Of a stretch of DNA of 64,000 nt, positions 1 through 10,400 are shown piece by piece. Positions within the stretch are counted from its first letter, which is position 1; every line of letters starts with the position of its first letter. The notes under the pieces were generated by a model that saw only the letters and a program-made list of their open reading frames with translations, was not told the origin of the DNA and did no database searches. This stretch comes from Chitinophaga sancti (lineage in GTDB: Bacteria; Bacteroidota; Bacteroidia; Chitinophagales; Chitinophagaceae): NCBI RefSeq assembly GCF_034087045.1, contig NZ_CP139247.1, positions 3,498,001-3,562,000 on the forward strand. The letters are read 5' to 3'. Made by a program: the position numbers and the translations under genes.

Positions 1-1786
1 TTCTCCATCTTAGAATTAATTCTTCGTATTCTTTTGAGTCAGGCTTCTCCAAAATCCATCTTTCAGATACCAGTGGATCACTGCTTTTGGGAGCATATGC
101 TATTTTATCAAACTTTACTCGTGACGGAATCTTAACAGCTTCGCCCATAATTAGCCCTTCACCGGTTCTTAGACTAGGAAGAAGAGAGACCAAATCATTT
201 AAGTCATCTGGCATAACACTTCCGACATGAGCTCTATCTTTAGAATTTGTCATTCTTAACGCCACTAATGTTCCTAATTGACTTAAAACAGTTTCATCTA
301 GTTCTGAAGGCCTTTGTGTAATCAATAATAAACCTACTCCATATTTTCTTCCCTCTTTAGCAATAGTTTGTACTGTTCGCGAGGAAATCGAATCCTCTCC
401 CGCTTTTAAGTAACTATGTGCTTCTTCTAATGCTATAAGAATAGGTTGTTTTCTACCACCAACATTTAACTCCTGGCCCCAAAAAAGAGAATCATATATA
501 ATTTTAATGATCGTTCCTGAAATCGAAGACATTATTTCGGAAGGAATACCGGATAGGTCTAGTATAGTGATTTGTTTGTCATGATTTAGCCAATCTGCTA
601 AAAGCATATCCAAGTCTCTTTTTGATTTGCCATTAAGAGACGGCAAATAATCACCTGGGTTAAATAGAAATTTATACCTATCGTCAGTGATCCTATTTCT
701 CATCCCATTTAAGAATGTAAGTATTCCCAAAGCTCCTTTATTCAAATTTGGATTCCCTCCACCGGGAGCAGGTGATTGATGTTTACTTGAGATCAGCTTA
801 TCAGGATCTCCTTGTTCTAAACGTTCGACAAGTTGTAGTTCCCAATTTCCAGAGACTTGAACCTTGTTATAAACCTGTTTTTCAAAGTCATCCAACTCAT
901 ACCACAGGTTATTTATGCTAAAAGGTATAGGACTATCCGCATTAATCGAATGTTCTTTTGGTTTTTTAGTTAATAGCTTCGACGCTGTTATTTTCCTTTC
1001 CTGTATTTCTGAACGAATAATATCCAATGCGTTCTCCTTTAACATTCCGGGAAATATTGAGAATAATTCGTTAAACGGTAGCGCCCAGAACGGAATATAA
1101 AGTTCTGCCTCCAATTTGCATTTATCAGCGTTTATTTTAAATACTTTACTATATCTTTTTAAAGTTTCATTATATTCTCCGTGAGGATCTATTAAAAGAA
1201 TTCTTGAAGATTTATAACGACTATTGGAAGCAATTGCTTCCAAAATAACAGATACTGTATTAGACTTCCCACTTCCTGTGCTGCCAACAATAGCTGCATG
1301 CCTGGATAAAAATTTATTCAGATCAATGTGTGCTGGCAAACTTTCCGAGGCACTGATATGGCCTATTGTTAAGGAACTATCTTCGTTGATTTCACTGTAT
1401 ATAATTCTTAGATCATCAATGGTAACTAAATGCACTTCATCATCGGGCGTAGGATATTGAATTACTCCACGCTCAAATTTGGATCGTACGCGTTCTCCAA
1501 CCAGTACTACAGTTATCCATCGGGAACTCTGATGGTTGCTTTCTGAATTTGAATTTCCTATTAGCTTCTCAGGTATAGCATCAGCCCCTGCTTGTGTAAC
1601 AATACCGTATAAATGTGCATATCCTAAAGGTATTCTTACAAAAGAACCAATTTGTCCTATTCTGTATACTATTCCATTGATAATAGGCATTGACGACTTA
1701 AAATCGTCTGACAGCTTAACGGATAAGCGACTTCCATTCACACTTTTCACATGACCAATTATTGTATAGAATTTTTCTTCCCTCAT
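1..1786 (-). CDS. herA: HerA-type hexameric ATPase/DNA translocase, partial (C-terminus beyond window)
   Basis: Open for 595 codons from the ATG at 1786 to the left edge, so only the C-terminal end is missing (family usually about 550-650 aa). The N-terminus is beta-rich, as in a HAS-barrel. Walker A GSTGSGKSNTV lies near residue 166, LLIDPHGEY near 197, Walker B-like ALEEAHSYL near 449 and ITQRPSEL near 487; together these are diagnostic of HerA/FtsK-fold ATPases. HerA proteins form hexameric rings that act on DNA with a nuclease or effector partner. The start overlaps the stop of the upstream SIR2 gene (ATGA, 1783-1786), so the two are probably translationally coupled. This matches known SIR2-HerA anti-phage systems (Nezha type). 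Family call is firm; defence role is inferred from the pairing. Confidence 0.93.
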   Translation of the reverse strand, partial: MREEKFYTIIGHVKSVNGSRLSVKLSDDFKSSMPIINGIVYRIGQIGSFVRIPLGYAHLYGIVTQAGADAIPEKLIGNSNSESNHQSSRWITVVLVGERVRSKFERGVIQYPTPDDEVHLVTIDDLRIIYSEINEDSSLTIGHISASESLPAHIDLNKFLSRHAAIVGSTGSGKSNTVSVILEAIASNSRYKSSRILLIDPHGEYNETLKRYSKVFKINADKCKLEAELYIPFWALPFNELFSIFPGMLKENALDIIRSEIQERKITASKLLTKKPKEHSINADSPIPFSINNLWYELDDFEKQVYNKVQVSGNWELQLVERLEQGDPDKLISSKHQSPAPGGGNPNLNKGALGILTFLNGMRNRITDDRYKFLFNPGDYLPSLNGKSKRDLDMLLADWLNHDKQITILDLSGIPSEIMSSISGTIIKIIYDSLFWGQELNVGGRKQPILIALEEAHSYLKAGEDSISSRTVQTIAKEGRKYGVGLLLITQRPSELDETVLSQLGTLVALRMTNSKDRAHVGSVMPDDLNDLVSLLPSLRTGEGLIMGEAVKIPSRVKFDKIAYAPKSSDPLVSERWILEKPDSKEYEELILRWR

Positions 1787-3075
1787 GATACCATTTCTTT
1801 AGATGGATAAGATAATTTAATAAGGAATTCGACAAAATCCATAAAATTGACCAGTTTAAGCCTTCCGGTAGCTTTCATTTGCTCATCTCCTTTACCTTTA
1901 TCATTTTCAGGAGTAGGAGCATCACGGTCAAAGAAATGATCTATAAATTCAAAGTCTTCTTTTGCAGGTTCTCTTTTCAATATCCAATCGGCAAATGCGC
2001 CTCCAATTAATGCTTTCTTATTCCCACATACCATTATTCTATTTGAGCGTCTCCCAATATTTACCGGAATTGATTTCTCGTTCAAGTTTTCATCAAAAAC
2101 CAATGCTATAATTGTTGTGGATTTTGACTGTGCTAGGGCATTCATTATTGTGTCATTAATATGCTCATCTCCAAAGGAGTAACCACAAATAAATAAAACT
2201 CCGTCATCTTTCTTTAGAAAGGACGACAATCTCTCTATATAGCTGGAATATGGCTGTTTTCTGGAATCATCGTACTTTAGCATTGACGGATATATTACAA
2301 TGCCATCGTCACTGATTTCCCTACTTCTTATTATCCTTCTTTCTTCAGAGTCATATCCCCAACCTAATGAGCCATGCAATTTCCAAAGCCTTACCCACTG
2401 AGGAAGCAAGCGATCGTTTTCAACACTTATCGGATCAAAAAAGGGCTTGTAACCGCCAACAAACCCATCAAAATAGGGTAAATGTTGCGATTCAAATCCT
2501 ATTTCAAAAAGATAGTCGTAATTAGTAGTGAAAACTTCAACGGCATGCTTTCGGGCAGCGTACCTTATCCATCGTGCAAAATTATGATGTAAGCGGCAAG
2601 ACGCATTAAGATTTATATCCTCATTATTGTGAACAGCTACTAAACCCTTAATTTCCTTTTGAAAAAGAGTCCTTAATTCCTTTAACTTATCTTTGTTTAA
2701 ATCACATAAAGTGCCCTTGCCAATAACTCGAAGTTTCTGATCAATGGATGAAATAATATTCTCCAGCATAAATACTGATTTTTTCTTTTCTTCATCTAAT
2801 TCGGCATCTTCCAATTCCTCTTTTATGATAGATAATGCTTTTTGAAAAGATTCATCAGTTATAGACGAAATAATGTGATCTGTCATCGCCCAAACTCCAG
2901 GAATCAAAGGCTTACGCCTGTTTTTTTCATCGAATTGATCTTTGCCATCTTTATTGGTTAGTGGAGCAGCCATTGAGGTACCTGCACCGAATAAAAAACC
3001 AATTCGTATTGTATTATTTATAAGTATTTGCTGAATACCTCGGATAAATTCTCGAGGATCGTGACCTTTCTCCAT
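1783..3075 (-). CDS. SIR2-like NADase effector paired with HerA
   Basis: 430 aa. A SIR2-type Rossmann core shows the glycine-rich GFLFGAGTSM near residue 26, the Asn-bearing TTNYDYLFE near 183, the His-bearing WKLHGSLGW near 231 and ICGYSFGDEHIN near 298. The Asn and His are the usual catalytic positions, so an active NAD+-hydrolysing enzyme is likely; no zinc-ribbon cysteines of protein-deacetylase sirtuins are seen. Defence SIR2 proteins deplete NAD+ or cut nucleic acid when a phage is sensed, and with HerA they assemble into a large complex. It is separated from the ABC-3C ATPase upstream by 95 A+T-rich bases, which could hold its own promoter. The last residues (about 390-430) are charged and may contact HerA. 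Confidence 0.9.
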   Translation of the reverse strand: MEKGHDPREFIRGIQQILINNTIRIGFLFGAGTSMAAPLTNKDGKDQFDEKNRRKPLIPGVWAMTDHIISSITDESFQKALSIIKEELEDAELDEEKKKSVFMLENIISSIDQKLRVIGKGTLCDLNKDKLKELRTLFQKEIKGLVAVHNNEDINLNASCRLHHNFARWIRYAARKHAVEVFTTNYDYLFEIGFESQHLPYFDGFVGGYKPFFDPISVENDRLLPQWVRLWKLHGSLGWGYDSEERRIIRSREISDDGIVIYPSMLKYDDSRKQPYSSYIERLSSFLKKDDGVLFICGYSFGDEHINDTIMNALAQSKSTTIIALVFDENLNEKSIPVNIGRRSNRIMVCGNKKALIGGAFADWILKREPAKEDFEFIDHFFDRDAPTPENDKGKGDEQMKATGRLKLVNFMDFVEFLIKLSYPSKEMVS

Positions 3076-3170
3076 ATTAATTTTTTTCTTATCCTGGTTA
3101 TATAATTGTTTAATTAATCATTCAATTTTATCGAATTTGTAGTATTTAATATGTTTCTTGCAAATTATCA

Positions 3171-5480
3171 TCAATACTCACCCTGTAACATTTCCTTTAG
3201 GTTAATTCGCTTTTCAGATAAATTATAATTTTTGAACTTATATCTCATAAATGCAGACATCATATCCTCATGAGTAGACATAATTATTTGATTATTTCCA
3301 AATTCATTTCTGAGTAGATCGACAAATCCATATAGATTCAGCTCATCCATAGTCTGTACTGGATCGTCGATGAGAATTATTCTATTTTGGGAATACTTTT
3401 TATGTAATGCTAAAGTGAATGAAATGATAAGTGCAGATAATTGACCTGAACTCATTGAAAATACTGCATCGTAAGTTTTATAAGGATTGGACTGAAAACG
3501 GATACCTTCCTTTTCCGAAAAAATGAAAAGGCCCAAGCCTCCCTGGAAGGATTGCATGATTCTTCCGGAGTATATGTGAAATACTATTTCTATGTCCTTG
3601 ATAATCTTTTTCTGAAACTCTTTTAATGATTTTTGATAGATTCCTTTCAATGTGTTCAGTTGATCAGATGCTATTTTAGCATCCTTGTATTTCAAGCTTT
3701 TATCCGCTAGTTCTTTGTTCTTGGTATTTAGAAGTTCATTTTGACTTAATAACCACAGATAATGTAAGTGATTTTTCTTCATTTCAATGTTTTCCACACT
3801 AATAAAATCGATTGATTCGATTTTATTGTCAAAATACTGAGCAAAATAGTCTTTAAAATAAGGTTCTATCAACAGCTCCTCTATGTCAGTCTTTAATGAT
3901 AATAGCTCCCTTTTAAACTCGTCTATTAAAAGAACTGCGTTAGAGTTTTGATTCTCGCTGAGATATTTTGAATAGTCAAATTGAAGAAAGTCAAAAGTCT
4001 TTAATATGTTATTTAAACTGTTGTTTTCGGTATTAAGCAATTCTTCAACAAATGGAATATCGTAGGTATTTGTAGAAAGTTCCTGCTCTATAATTTCGAC
4101 GAGTTCTTGAACAATGCCCGACTTGAATGATAAAAAACTTTCATTAAATCGGTTACTCTTCTCTGAATTAATCTCCTTAATCTGGATGGACTTTAGTTCG
4201 ATTTGGTTTAAAAGGTTTTCTATAGATCCCCAGTCGTATCCGCACAACATGCATTCACCATTTGAATTTCCGATATTTTTAAGTGCGTCAAGTTTATCCT
4301 TTAATTGATTCCTAGAAGCAGAAATGTCCGAATATATCTTATCAAGTCCTGATAATTCATTAATACTCTCCCGTAATTCATCTTTTGATTTAACGAAACG
4401 CTCCCTGATTTCTTGCGAAATAAAGGAGTGAATATTAATATCAATGGTTCCTTCAAGATTAGTATTACTCAGCTTATTCAACTGCTCGATTAAGGTTTGT
4501 AAGCTTATGTTTTTGGTTTTTAAAGCGCGAAATTCATCTTTCCTATCAAGAAACTTTTTAAATCTGAATAAGGACTTTACTTGTTCTTCGTGTTCTAGTA
4601 AATAATTAACGCCATTATTGATTTGATACCGCCTGAAAATCTCTTTTCTAGAAATGAAAACTTTCAGCCTCTCTAATATCCCATCAGTTTCCGCTATACT
4701 TTGGTAGTTAATCTTTGTTATATCCAGATTATCTCTGTCCCAATCTATATCTCGGTTAATAAATAACTTTATATATTGACTAGTGGAGTTTCCCAAGGTG
4801 AGATTTTCCGTTATCTTTCCTACTTCTAGTTGTAATTCGTCAATTTCAGCTTTCTTTGTTTGATGACAGATAGCATCTATTCTTTTTTTTAAATCCTCTA
4901 TTCTTTTTATTTTAGCTTCGAACTCTTTTAAATCAAAAAGATGACCAATGTAGTTCTTTCTTGTCTTGTCGGAATGCTTCAGTAAAAAAAGGCATTCTTC
5001 TTGTTCTATATAGTTTAAAAATTGAAAGTTGGAATCGTAGTTTTTCCCAAATAAATTGGTCAAATATGTAACCTCATCTTCAATTAATAATCTATCTTGT
5101 GATTCGAAACTATTTTTCGTATGGAGCTTATATATTGAAAAATCAAGGCTCCCATCAATATCATTTGATTCAGCACTTCTTTCCAAAATATAAGTCTGAT
5201 CATTTTTAGTCAGTTGAACGGTTATTGTAATATTCTCGCCGATTGCATTTTCATTGTAAAATGGATTTTCAGAAAACGTTTGCCTTCCATCAATCAGATC
5301 CTTTTTCAGAGCACTGTATCGCCTTATTCTCCCTGTAAAAACCAATTCAATAGCATCATAAATGGTAGTTTTGCCAAACCCATTTGGCCCATCAAAAACA
5401 ATTGTGTCAGAGGAACTAAAGTCAATTTCGAATTCTCTAAAAATTTTAAAGTTTGAAATTTTTATCTTATCTATTTTCAT
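3171..5480 (-). CDS. SMC/RecF-like ATPase of an ABC-three-component system
   Basis: 769 aa. N-terminal ABC half: FKIFREFEIDF, then Walker A GPNGFGKTTIYDAI near residues 33-46. A long charged, coiled-coil-prone middle carries a CxxC (ECMLCGYDWG, near 410), like a Rad50/SbcC zinc hook or a zinc-binding hinge. C-terminal half: signature FSMSSGQLSALIISF near 675, Walker B IILIDDPVQTMDE near 703 and IIMSTHED near 731. Such ATPases sense or process DNA and, in ABC-3C systems, are encoded with a small middle component and a C-terminal effector protein, which is the arrangement here. The start overlaps the middle-component stop by 4 bases. Role in conflict with invading DNA is inferred from family and context. 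Confidence 0.85.
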   Translation of the reverse strand: MKIDKIKISNFKIFREFEIDFSSSDTIVFDGPNGFGKTTIYDAIELVFTGRIRRYSALKKDLIDGRQTFSENPFYNENAIGENITITVQLTKNDQTYILERSAESNDIDGSLDFSIYKLHTKNSFESQDRLLIEDEVTYLTNLFGKNYDSNFQFLNYIEQEECLFLLKHSDKTRKNYIGHLFDLKEFEAKIKRIEDLKKRIDAICHQTKKAEIDELQLEVGKITENLTLGNSTSQYIKLFINRDIDWDRDNLDITKINYQSIAETDGILERLKVFISRKEIFRRYQINNGVNYLLEHEEQVKSLFRFKKFLDRKDEFRALKTKNISLQTLIEQLNKLSNTNLEGTIDINIHSFISQEIRERFVKSKDELRESINELSGLDKIYSDISASRNQLKDKLDALKNIGNSNGECMLCGYDWGSIENLLNQIELKSIQIKEINSEKSNRFNESFLSFKSGIVQELVEIIEQELSTNTYDIPFVEELLNTENNSLNNILKTFDFLQFDYSKYLSENQNSNAVLLIDEFKRELLSLKTDIEELLIEPYFKDYFAQYFDNKIESIDFISVENIEMKKNHLHYLWLLSQNELLNTKNKELADKSLKYKDAKIASDQLNTLKGIYQKSLKEFQKKIIKDIEIVFHIYSGRIMQSFQGGLGLFIFSEKEGIRFQSNPYKTYDAVFSMSSGQLSALIISFTLALHKKYSQNRIILIDDPVQTMDELNLYGFVDLLRNEFGNNQIIMSTHEDMMSAFMRYKFKNYNLSEKRINLKEMLQGEY

Positions 5481-6142
5481 GACTGTGTTGTTTTTAATTT
5501 TTGCAATATAAAATCGTCAGTCAATGTGGTAAGTTCTTCATCAGTAATAGAAAAGAAATCATTCTGCAATAGATCATTTAGCTTACTTTCACGAATGGCC
5601 TTCTGATTTATTTCTTCTAGTGAATCAAGGTTGTTTAATTGTGTTATATTTATTTTTAGAAATGGGATCTTATGTGCTATCCGATAAAGTAGTGACTGGT
5701 ATTCATTGACATCAAATCGGGTTTTATGCTGCTCAAAAACAATATCTTGCAGCAACATGGACTCAATAGATGCTGCTATATTAGATGGATCTAAAACGTG
5801 CTTTAATTTATCCAATTCACCTTCCGTGTAATAAATAATGTTTTTTTTGAAATGGAACAGATCTTCTTCAATTTGCAGCAAATGGTCTTTGTTGACAGTA
5901 TCAATGCTGTTTACCTTGTTTAGAATTAATAGGTTTGCGTTTTTATCAAACTGTGCATCACCAATTATTTCCTTAGCTTCTAAAAAAAGATTTATTTGTT
6001 CCTCTAGGACACTTTTTAATTCATATCTGTTTATTACAATCCAATAATTATAGTGATCCTTAAGAGAGAATATTATAAAACCAGAGCCTTCTTTTCTTTC
6101 GTGATTTCTTTCTTCGAATATTTTATTAACTATATTATCCAT
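5477..6142 (-). CDS. ABC-three-component system middle component
   Basis: 221 aa, soluble, no signal peptide. The central segment (ANLLILNKVNSIDT, then LLQIEEDLFHFKKNIIYYT, roughly residues 68-106) matches what I remember of middle-component family 1 of ABC-3C systems, where an acidic IEED is followed by a basic/aromatic FKKYVIxYT stretch. The function is structural or regulatory, linking ATPase and effector; no catalytic motif is visible. It overlaps the upstream gene by 8 bases and the downstream ATPase by 4, so the three proteins are almost certainly made together. The exact subfamily needs an HMM search; the general assignment rests on motif plus gene order. Confidence 0.72.
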   Translation of the reverse strand: MDNIVNKIFEERNHERKEGSGFIIFSLKDHYNYWIVINRYELKSVLEEQINLFLEAKEIIGDAQFDKNANLLILNKVNSIDTVNKDHLLQIEEDLFHFKKNIIYYTEGELDKLKHVLDPSNIAASIESMLLQDIVFEQHKTRFDVNEYQSLLYRIAHKIPFLKINITQLNNLDSLEEINQKAIRESKLNDLLQNDFFSITDEELTTLTDDFILQKLKTTQS

Positions 6143-7409
6143 TTAATTTAATTTTAGCTGTTTCTAAATCGATTAATGCTAATTTTTTCCAATTAATTAT
6201 TTTATCACTGTCAGGCTCTGAAACATCACTGATTTTATTTGCTAAAAGCTGAATACTCTCTACATTACATTCAGTAGTAACCAGGTAATCAGAATTAAAT
6301 GGAACGTCTATCATATTGGACAGTGCTACGTTTAAAATCCTTTCGCTTATCCTTTTTTTATTTTGAAGATTATTAGATAATGTTATTGTGGTGGGGAAGT
6401 AATTTTTTTTATTATCACATTTCCATCCTACCCCATGGTTATTGTTTGATTCTTTGAGTTCCGATAGAATTACAAGAAAAGCATCCTTGATCTCATCCTC
6501 ATGTAAGCTTCCGTCTGTATATTCTTGTAAGTTTTTGAAATGAATCTTTTTATGAGGTCGGATATTCTGTAAAAAAGACTTGAACTCTTTTGAGCTTAAA
6601 GCATTAAAATAGTATAAGTAATGATCCATTTTATCTTTTACGCTCGGTTCGATTCCAATACTGTCTGATTCGAAGCAATATTCTTGGTAATACCGATTTA
6701 AATTTGCTCTTATTTTTCTTTCAAAATAGGACTCGTTTTGAATGTTGGCAGAAATGTCCTCACGAATAACATTTAGAAATACACTTAATGGAATTGGATT
6801 TTCATACGCTGCGATTCCTATTTTTATGCCACCATGGTTTAATGAATGAATATGAACAACTTTGTCTGAAACTATTTTCTCTAATACGTCATATAAGATC
6901 TCAATAGTCCTTACGTTATCATGTCCAATAATATTATATTTAACTAATGCAAGAGTCAGTTGATTTCTTATCTTACTGTCTATTTCATTTAAGGGACAAA
7001 ATTCTTCATTATCTTCATAGCAATAAATTTCGATCTGAGGATGTCTTGCTTTGATCTCGTCTTTTGTTTGTTCATTTTTCACAGCAAGGTGAAAAAAAGC
7101 ATTTACATTTAAGTTCCCTAATTTAATCTTTTTAGTTTCTAGTTTTTTAAAATCTTCTTTATATGTTGAGTACAGCTCACTTTTTATAGCCTTTACCTGG
7201 TGTATTGTAATAGGTGTTACCTCGGCATTATCGTTATATGTTATAATTGAAAAATCCTCTATCGAATCAATCTGAACATATAATTCATTTAGCTGGGGCT
7301 CGTTTTTTTCATTTAACAGCTTAAGTACATGGTATAGTGCAACGCGTCCTTGATAAAGAAAGCCACTCCAGGTAGAAATTGCTGTATGTGGTAAAAGCTG
7401 TTTTGCCAT
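6135..7409 (-). CDS. ABC-three-component system effector: Cap4/DUF4297-like nuclease domain plus C-terminal domain
   Basis: 424 aa. The N-terminus (STWSGFLYQGRVALYHVL) resembles the GFxYQxxxAL start of DUF4297/Cap4-type endonuclease domains. It continues with an acidic stretch VQIDSIEDFSII (near 46-57) and THQVKA-type ITIHQVKAIKSE (near 67-78), consistent with the D/E...QxK active site of a restriction-like (PD-(D/E)XK) fold. The rest (about 150-424) has no enzyme motif I recognise and would be the system-specific C-terminal module. It is the first gene of the three-gene ABC-3C unit and begins 57 bases after the sbcC stop. Nuclease activity is an inference; ABC-3C membership is supported by all three partners being present. 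Confidence 0.72.
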   Translation of the reverse strand: MAKQLLPHTAISTWSGFLYQGRVALYHVLKLLNEKNEPQLNELYVQIDSIEDFSIITYNDNAEVTPITIHQVKAIKSELYSTYKEDFKKLETKKIKLGNLNVNAFFHLAVKNEQTKDEIKARHPQIEIYCYEDNEEFCPLNEIDSKIRNQLTLALVKYNIIGHDNVRTIEILYDVLEKIVSDKVVHIHSLNHGGIKIGIAAYENPIPLSVFLNVIREDISANIQNESYFERKIRANLNRYYQEYCFESDSIGIEPSVKDKMDHYLYYFNALSSKEFKSFLQNIRPHKKIHFKNLQEYTDGSLHEDEIKDAFLVILSELKESNNNHGVGWKCDNKKNYFPTTITLSNNLQNKKRISERILNVALSNMIDVPFNSDYLVTTECNVESIQLLANKISDVSEPDSDKIINWKKLALIDLETAKIKLNG

Positions 7410-7466
7410 GTAGATCTTTTTTATATGACTATTTTACTATTCTTTTTTTGAGGAAGTATCTCTGAT

Positions 7467-10400
7467 TTATACACCTAAGATTTCAACATTACTCTTCCCA
7501 CTCTGCTGCTTGCTAACTCTTATTTGCACCGGTATCCGTTCCGTCATCTCCTGTACATGGGAAATCACTCCAACCTTGCGCCCCTGATTATGCAGGCGCT
7601 CTAATGCATCCATTGCTATATTTAGTGTTGCCGGATCTAGTGATCCAAACCCCTCATCAATAAACAGGGATTCTACTTTCATACGACTGGAAGAAAGCGA
7701 TGCCAGCCCCAATGCAAGTGCGAGCGATACAAGAAAAGATTCTCCACCTGAAAGAGAATAAACGGTACGTATTTCATCACCCATATCCTGATCTAACACC
7801 TGTAAACCTAGCGAATTGGGTATGCGTTGTAAGACGTAGCGCTTACTTAAAATAACTAAATGAACATTTGCATAACTGAGCAATACATCCAGGGTATATT
7901 CCTGGGCGATCTGGCGGAATTTCTTTCCGTCCGCAGAACCAATAACCTCATTCAGCTTTGCCCAATTATCTACTACCAGTAATAGCGTTTCTATAGATTG
8001 TAAGAGCGTTCCTATGCGTTGTTTATTAGTGGCATCTTCCCTTAGTCGAAAGGTTATTTCGTTACTAGTCTGATTATTTTGCTCATGATGTAATTTGGCT
8101 TCTGTATGTAATGTTATCAGTTCTTCAGCCGTGCGTTCTGACATCCACTCTTGTCGATGCTTATCTAGATTTTCTTCCCGCTCCGCCAATACTGATTTCG
8201 CTTGGGTTACTGCATCATCTATGGCACGTAGTTCTAAGCGCTCTTTTTCTATCCAATCCGGTGTGAAAGACAATAAGCGATCTAATTCATTTTTTGATAG
8301 ACTGGCTGAATGTCGCTGATTGTAGGAATTGAGCCATTCTTGAATTTGCTGTTTAAAGGATGTTTCCTGTTCTGAATGTACAGATAGTTCTTTTTCTGTT
8401 TCTTCACACTGAGTTGTGGTACGGGTGAGACTAGCCAGCAGAATTTCTTTTTCTGATTTTTGTTGATCCAATACCTGCCGGGCTTTAATAATTGCGTCCT
8501 TGAAACCTTTTTCTATAGCTGATATAGGCGCCCCATTAAAAATAGCTTTCCTTTTCCCGGAAAGATCGTTCCATTGTTCCCGTATTTTTAATAACGCTTG
8601 CTCTTTTTGACTTGTTTCTTCTGATAGATGAATTAGTTGTTCCTGTATACCTTTCAACGTGGCAGCTAGTATTTCCTTTTGCTGTAAGCCTTCTTCTAAT
8701 TGTTGGATGTTGTGTATCCACTGTGCTGCAAACTCCTGAATCTGTAGTACAAATTTATCAGCTTCTTTTTTCCATTGTTGGAACCATTGTTCAGAGGTAA
8801 AATAGACAGCTAGATTTTGCTGAAGATCTTCAAGACCAGTCTCTGCTTTTTCTCTTTCTAGTTTATGATTATCTCGTTGTTCCTCTATAGATTTCAGTGT
8901 TCTTTCAGTATCCTTTAACGCATTTGCAATGTTGACAAGTTGCTTGTCAGATTCATCAAGCATGCCTTTTTGCTTTTCCAGCTGCTCTTTCTTATTATTA
9001 TAAGACAATATTGTATCCCGTAACTCACGTTGCTGGTCTTTTTCTTGTTGTAGTTTTTGGTGTAGCCATGTTGCTCTTTCGTCAAAGGCTATTGATGAAG
9101 CCGAAGCATGTATTTTAAACCGGCCCCATATGTCCTCTAACTGCTTAACAGATTTTTCCTTTAATGAAAGATCTTTCTCCTGAGTAGCTATCGTTTTATT
9201 TAATTGATCGCATACCTGCGTCAGACGGCTATGTGTAGTAAGGGTGTCTGTATAAGCTGTTTCTATTTTCTGATGGCTTATTTCCAACTCTTTAAGCACA
9301 TGATCCAATTGGGTATTAAGCCCGGCATAAGGATGAGAGGTACTGCCACAAACAGGACAAGGTTCATCAGCTACCAATTTTGTACGCAAACTTTCAACGT
9401 TTTCTGCCGCAACCAGGCGGGCTTTCTCCAGCATACTTAGTGAAGTATTTCGCTGTATTACGTTAGTTTCAAGTAATGCTTTCGTATTGCCAAGTTGTTC
9501 AATATCTGCTTTTAGTTGTTTCCTGTTTTCTTCAAGTTGTTCTGTAATCTTAGTTTGTTCTGTAATAGCGCTGCTTAGTATTTTCCAGTGTGCTTCTGCT
9601 GCAATAATGTCTTCAATTGTTTCATCAAGGGCGCTTCTTTGCTGGTCTAAACTGGCAATAGAAATTACAGAAAATTCTTCTTTCTGACTTTCATATTCTT
9701 GTCTGGCCTGCTGTAATGATGTCTGAAGGGTTGCAAATTCATTGCTCAATCGCTGCCGCTCCTGCTCTTGCACCTTGATTTCTTCCTCCGCGGCCAGCAC
9801 GAGAGAAAAACGGTTTTTTTGAGTTTCAAGCAGAATACCTGCATCATTCAGCTTAGATATAATAAGACTATGTTGTTCCGCAATCGGCTGGCGGGCAGTG
9901 TTGCTTTCTTTCCATTGTTGTAATTCTTTAACCTTGCTTTCTAACTGTTCCGCATCCAGTTGTTTCTGCGTAAGTTGTTGCTGCTGCTGTTGCAACTTTT
10001 GGCTCGCAGTATTAAACGTTGTTTGGGCCTGGGATGTCTGGAGTTCTTTTTCTGCCAATTGTACATCTAGTGTCTTTGCCTCATTTAAAAGTGGCAAAGC
10101 TGCCTCTTCTTCCGCTATTCTTGCTGTGAGGTTATCCTCTGTTTGTTGTAGCGTAATGTCGAGCGCATCTTTTTTTTGCTGTAATGCATTTAGCTGAACC
10201 CTAATTTGTTCCAGGCTGACTCTCTTCGCATTGATTTGACCTTGTACGGTATTTAATTGGGCAACTACCGGTTTTACAGATTGCACACTTACAATCTGCT
10301 GTAGTTGCTGTTCGCGGGGAATGGCTTCCTGCTTAACCGCAAAGGTCTGTTCACTGACAAGTTTTGCAGCGTCTAATCTGGATTGCAGGTTATTTAATTG

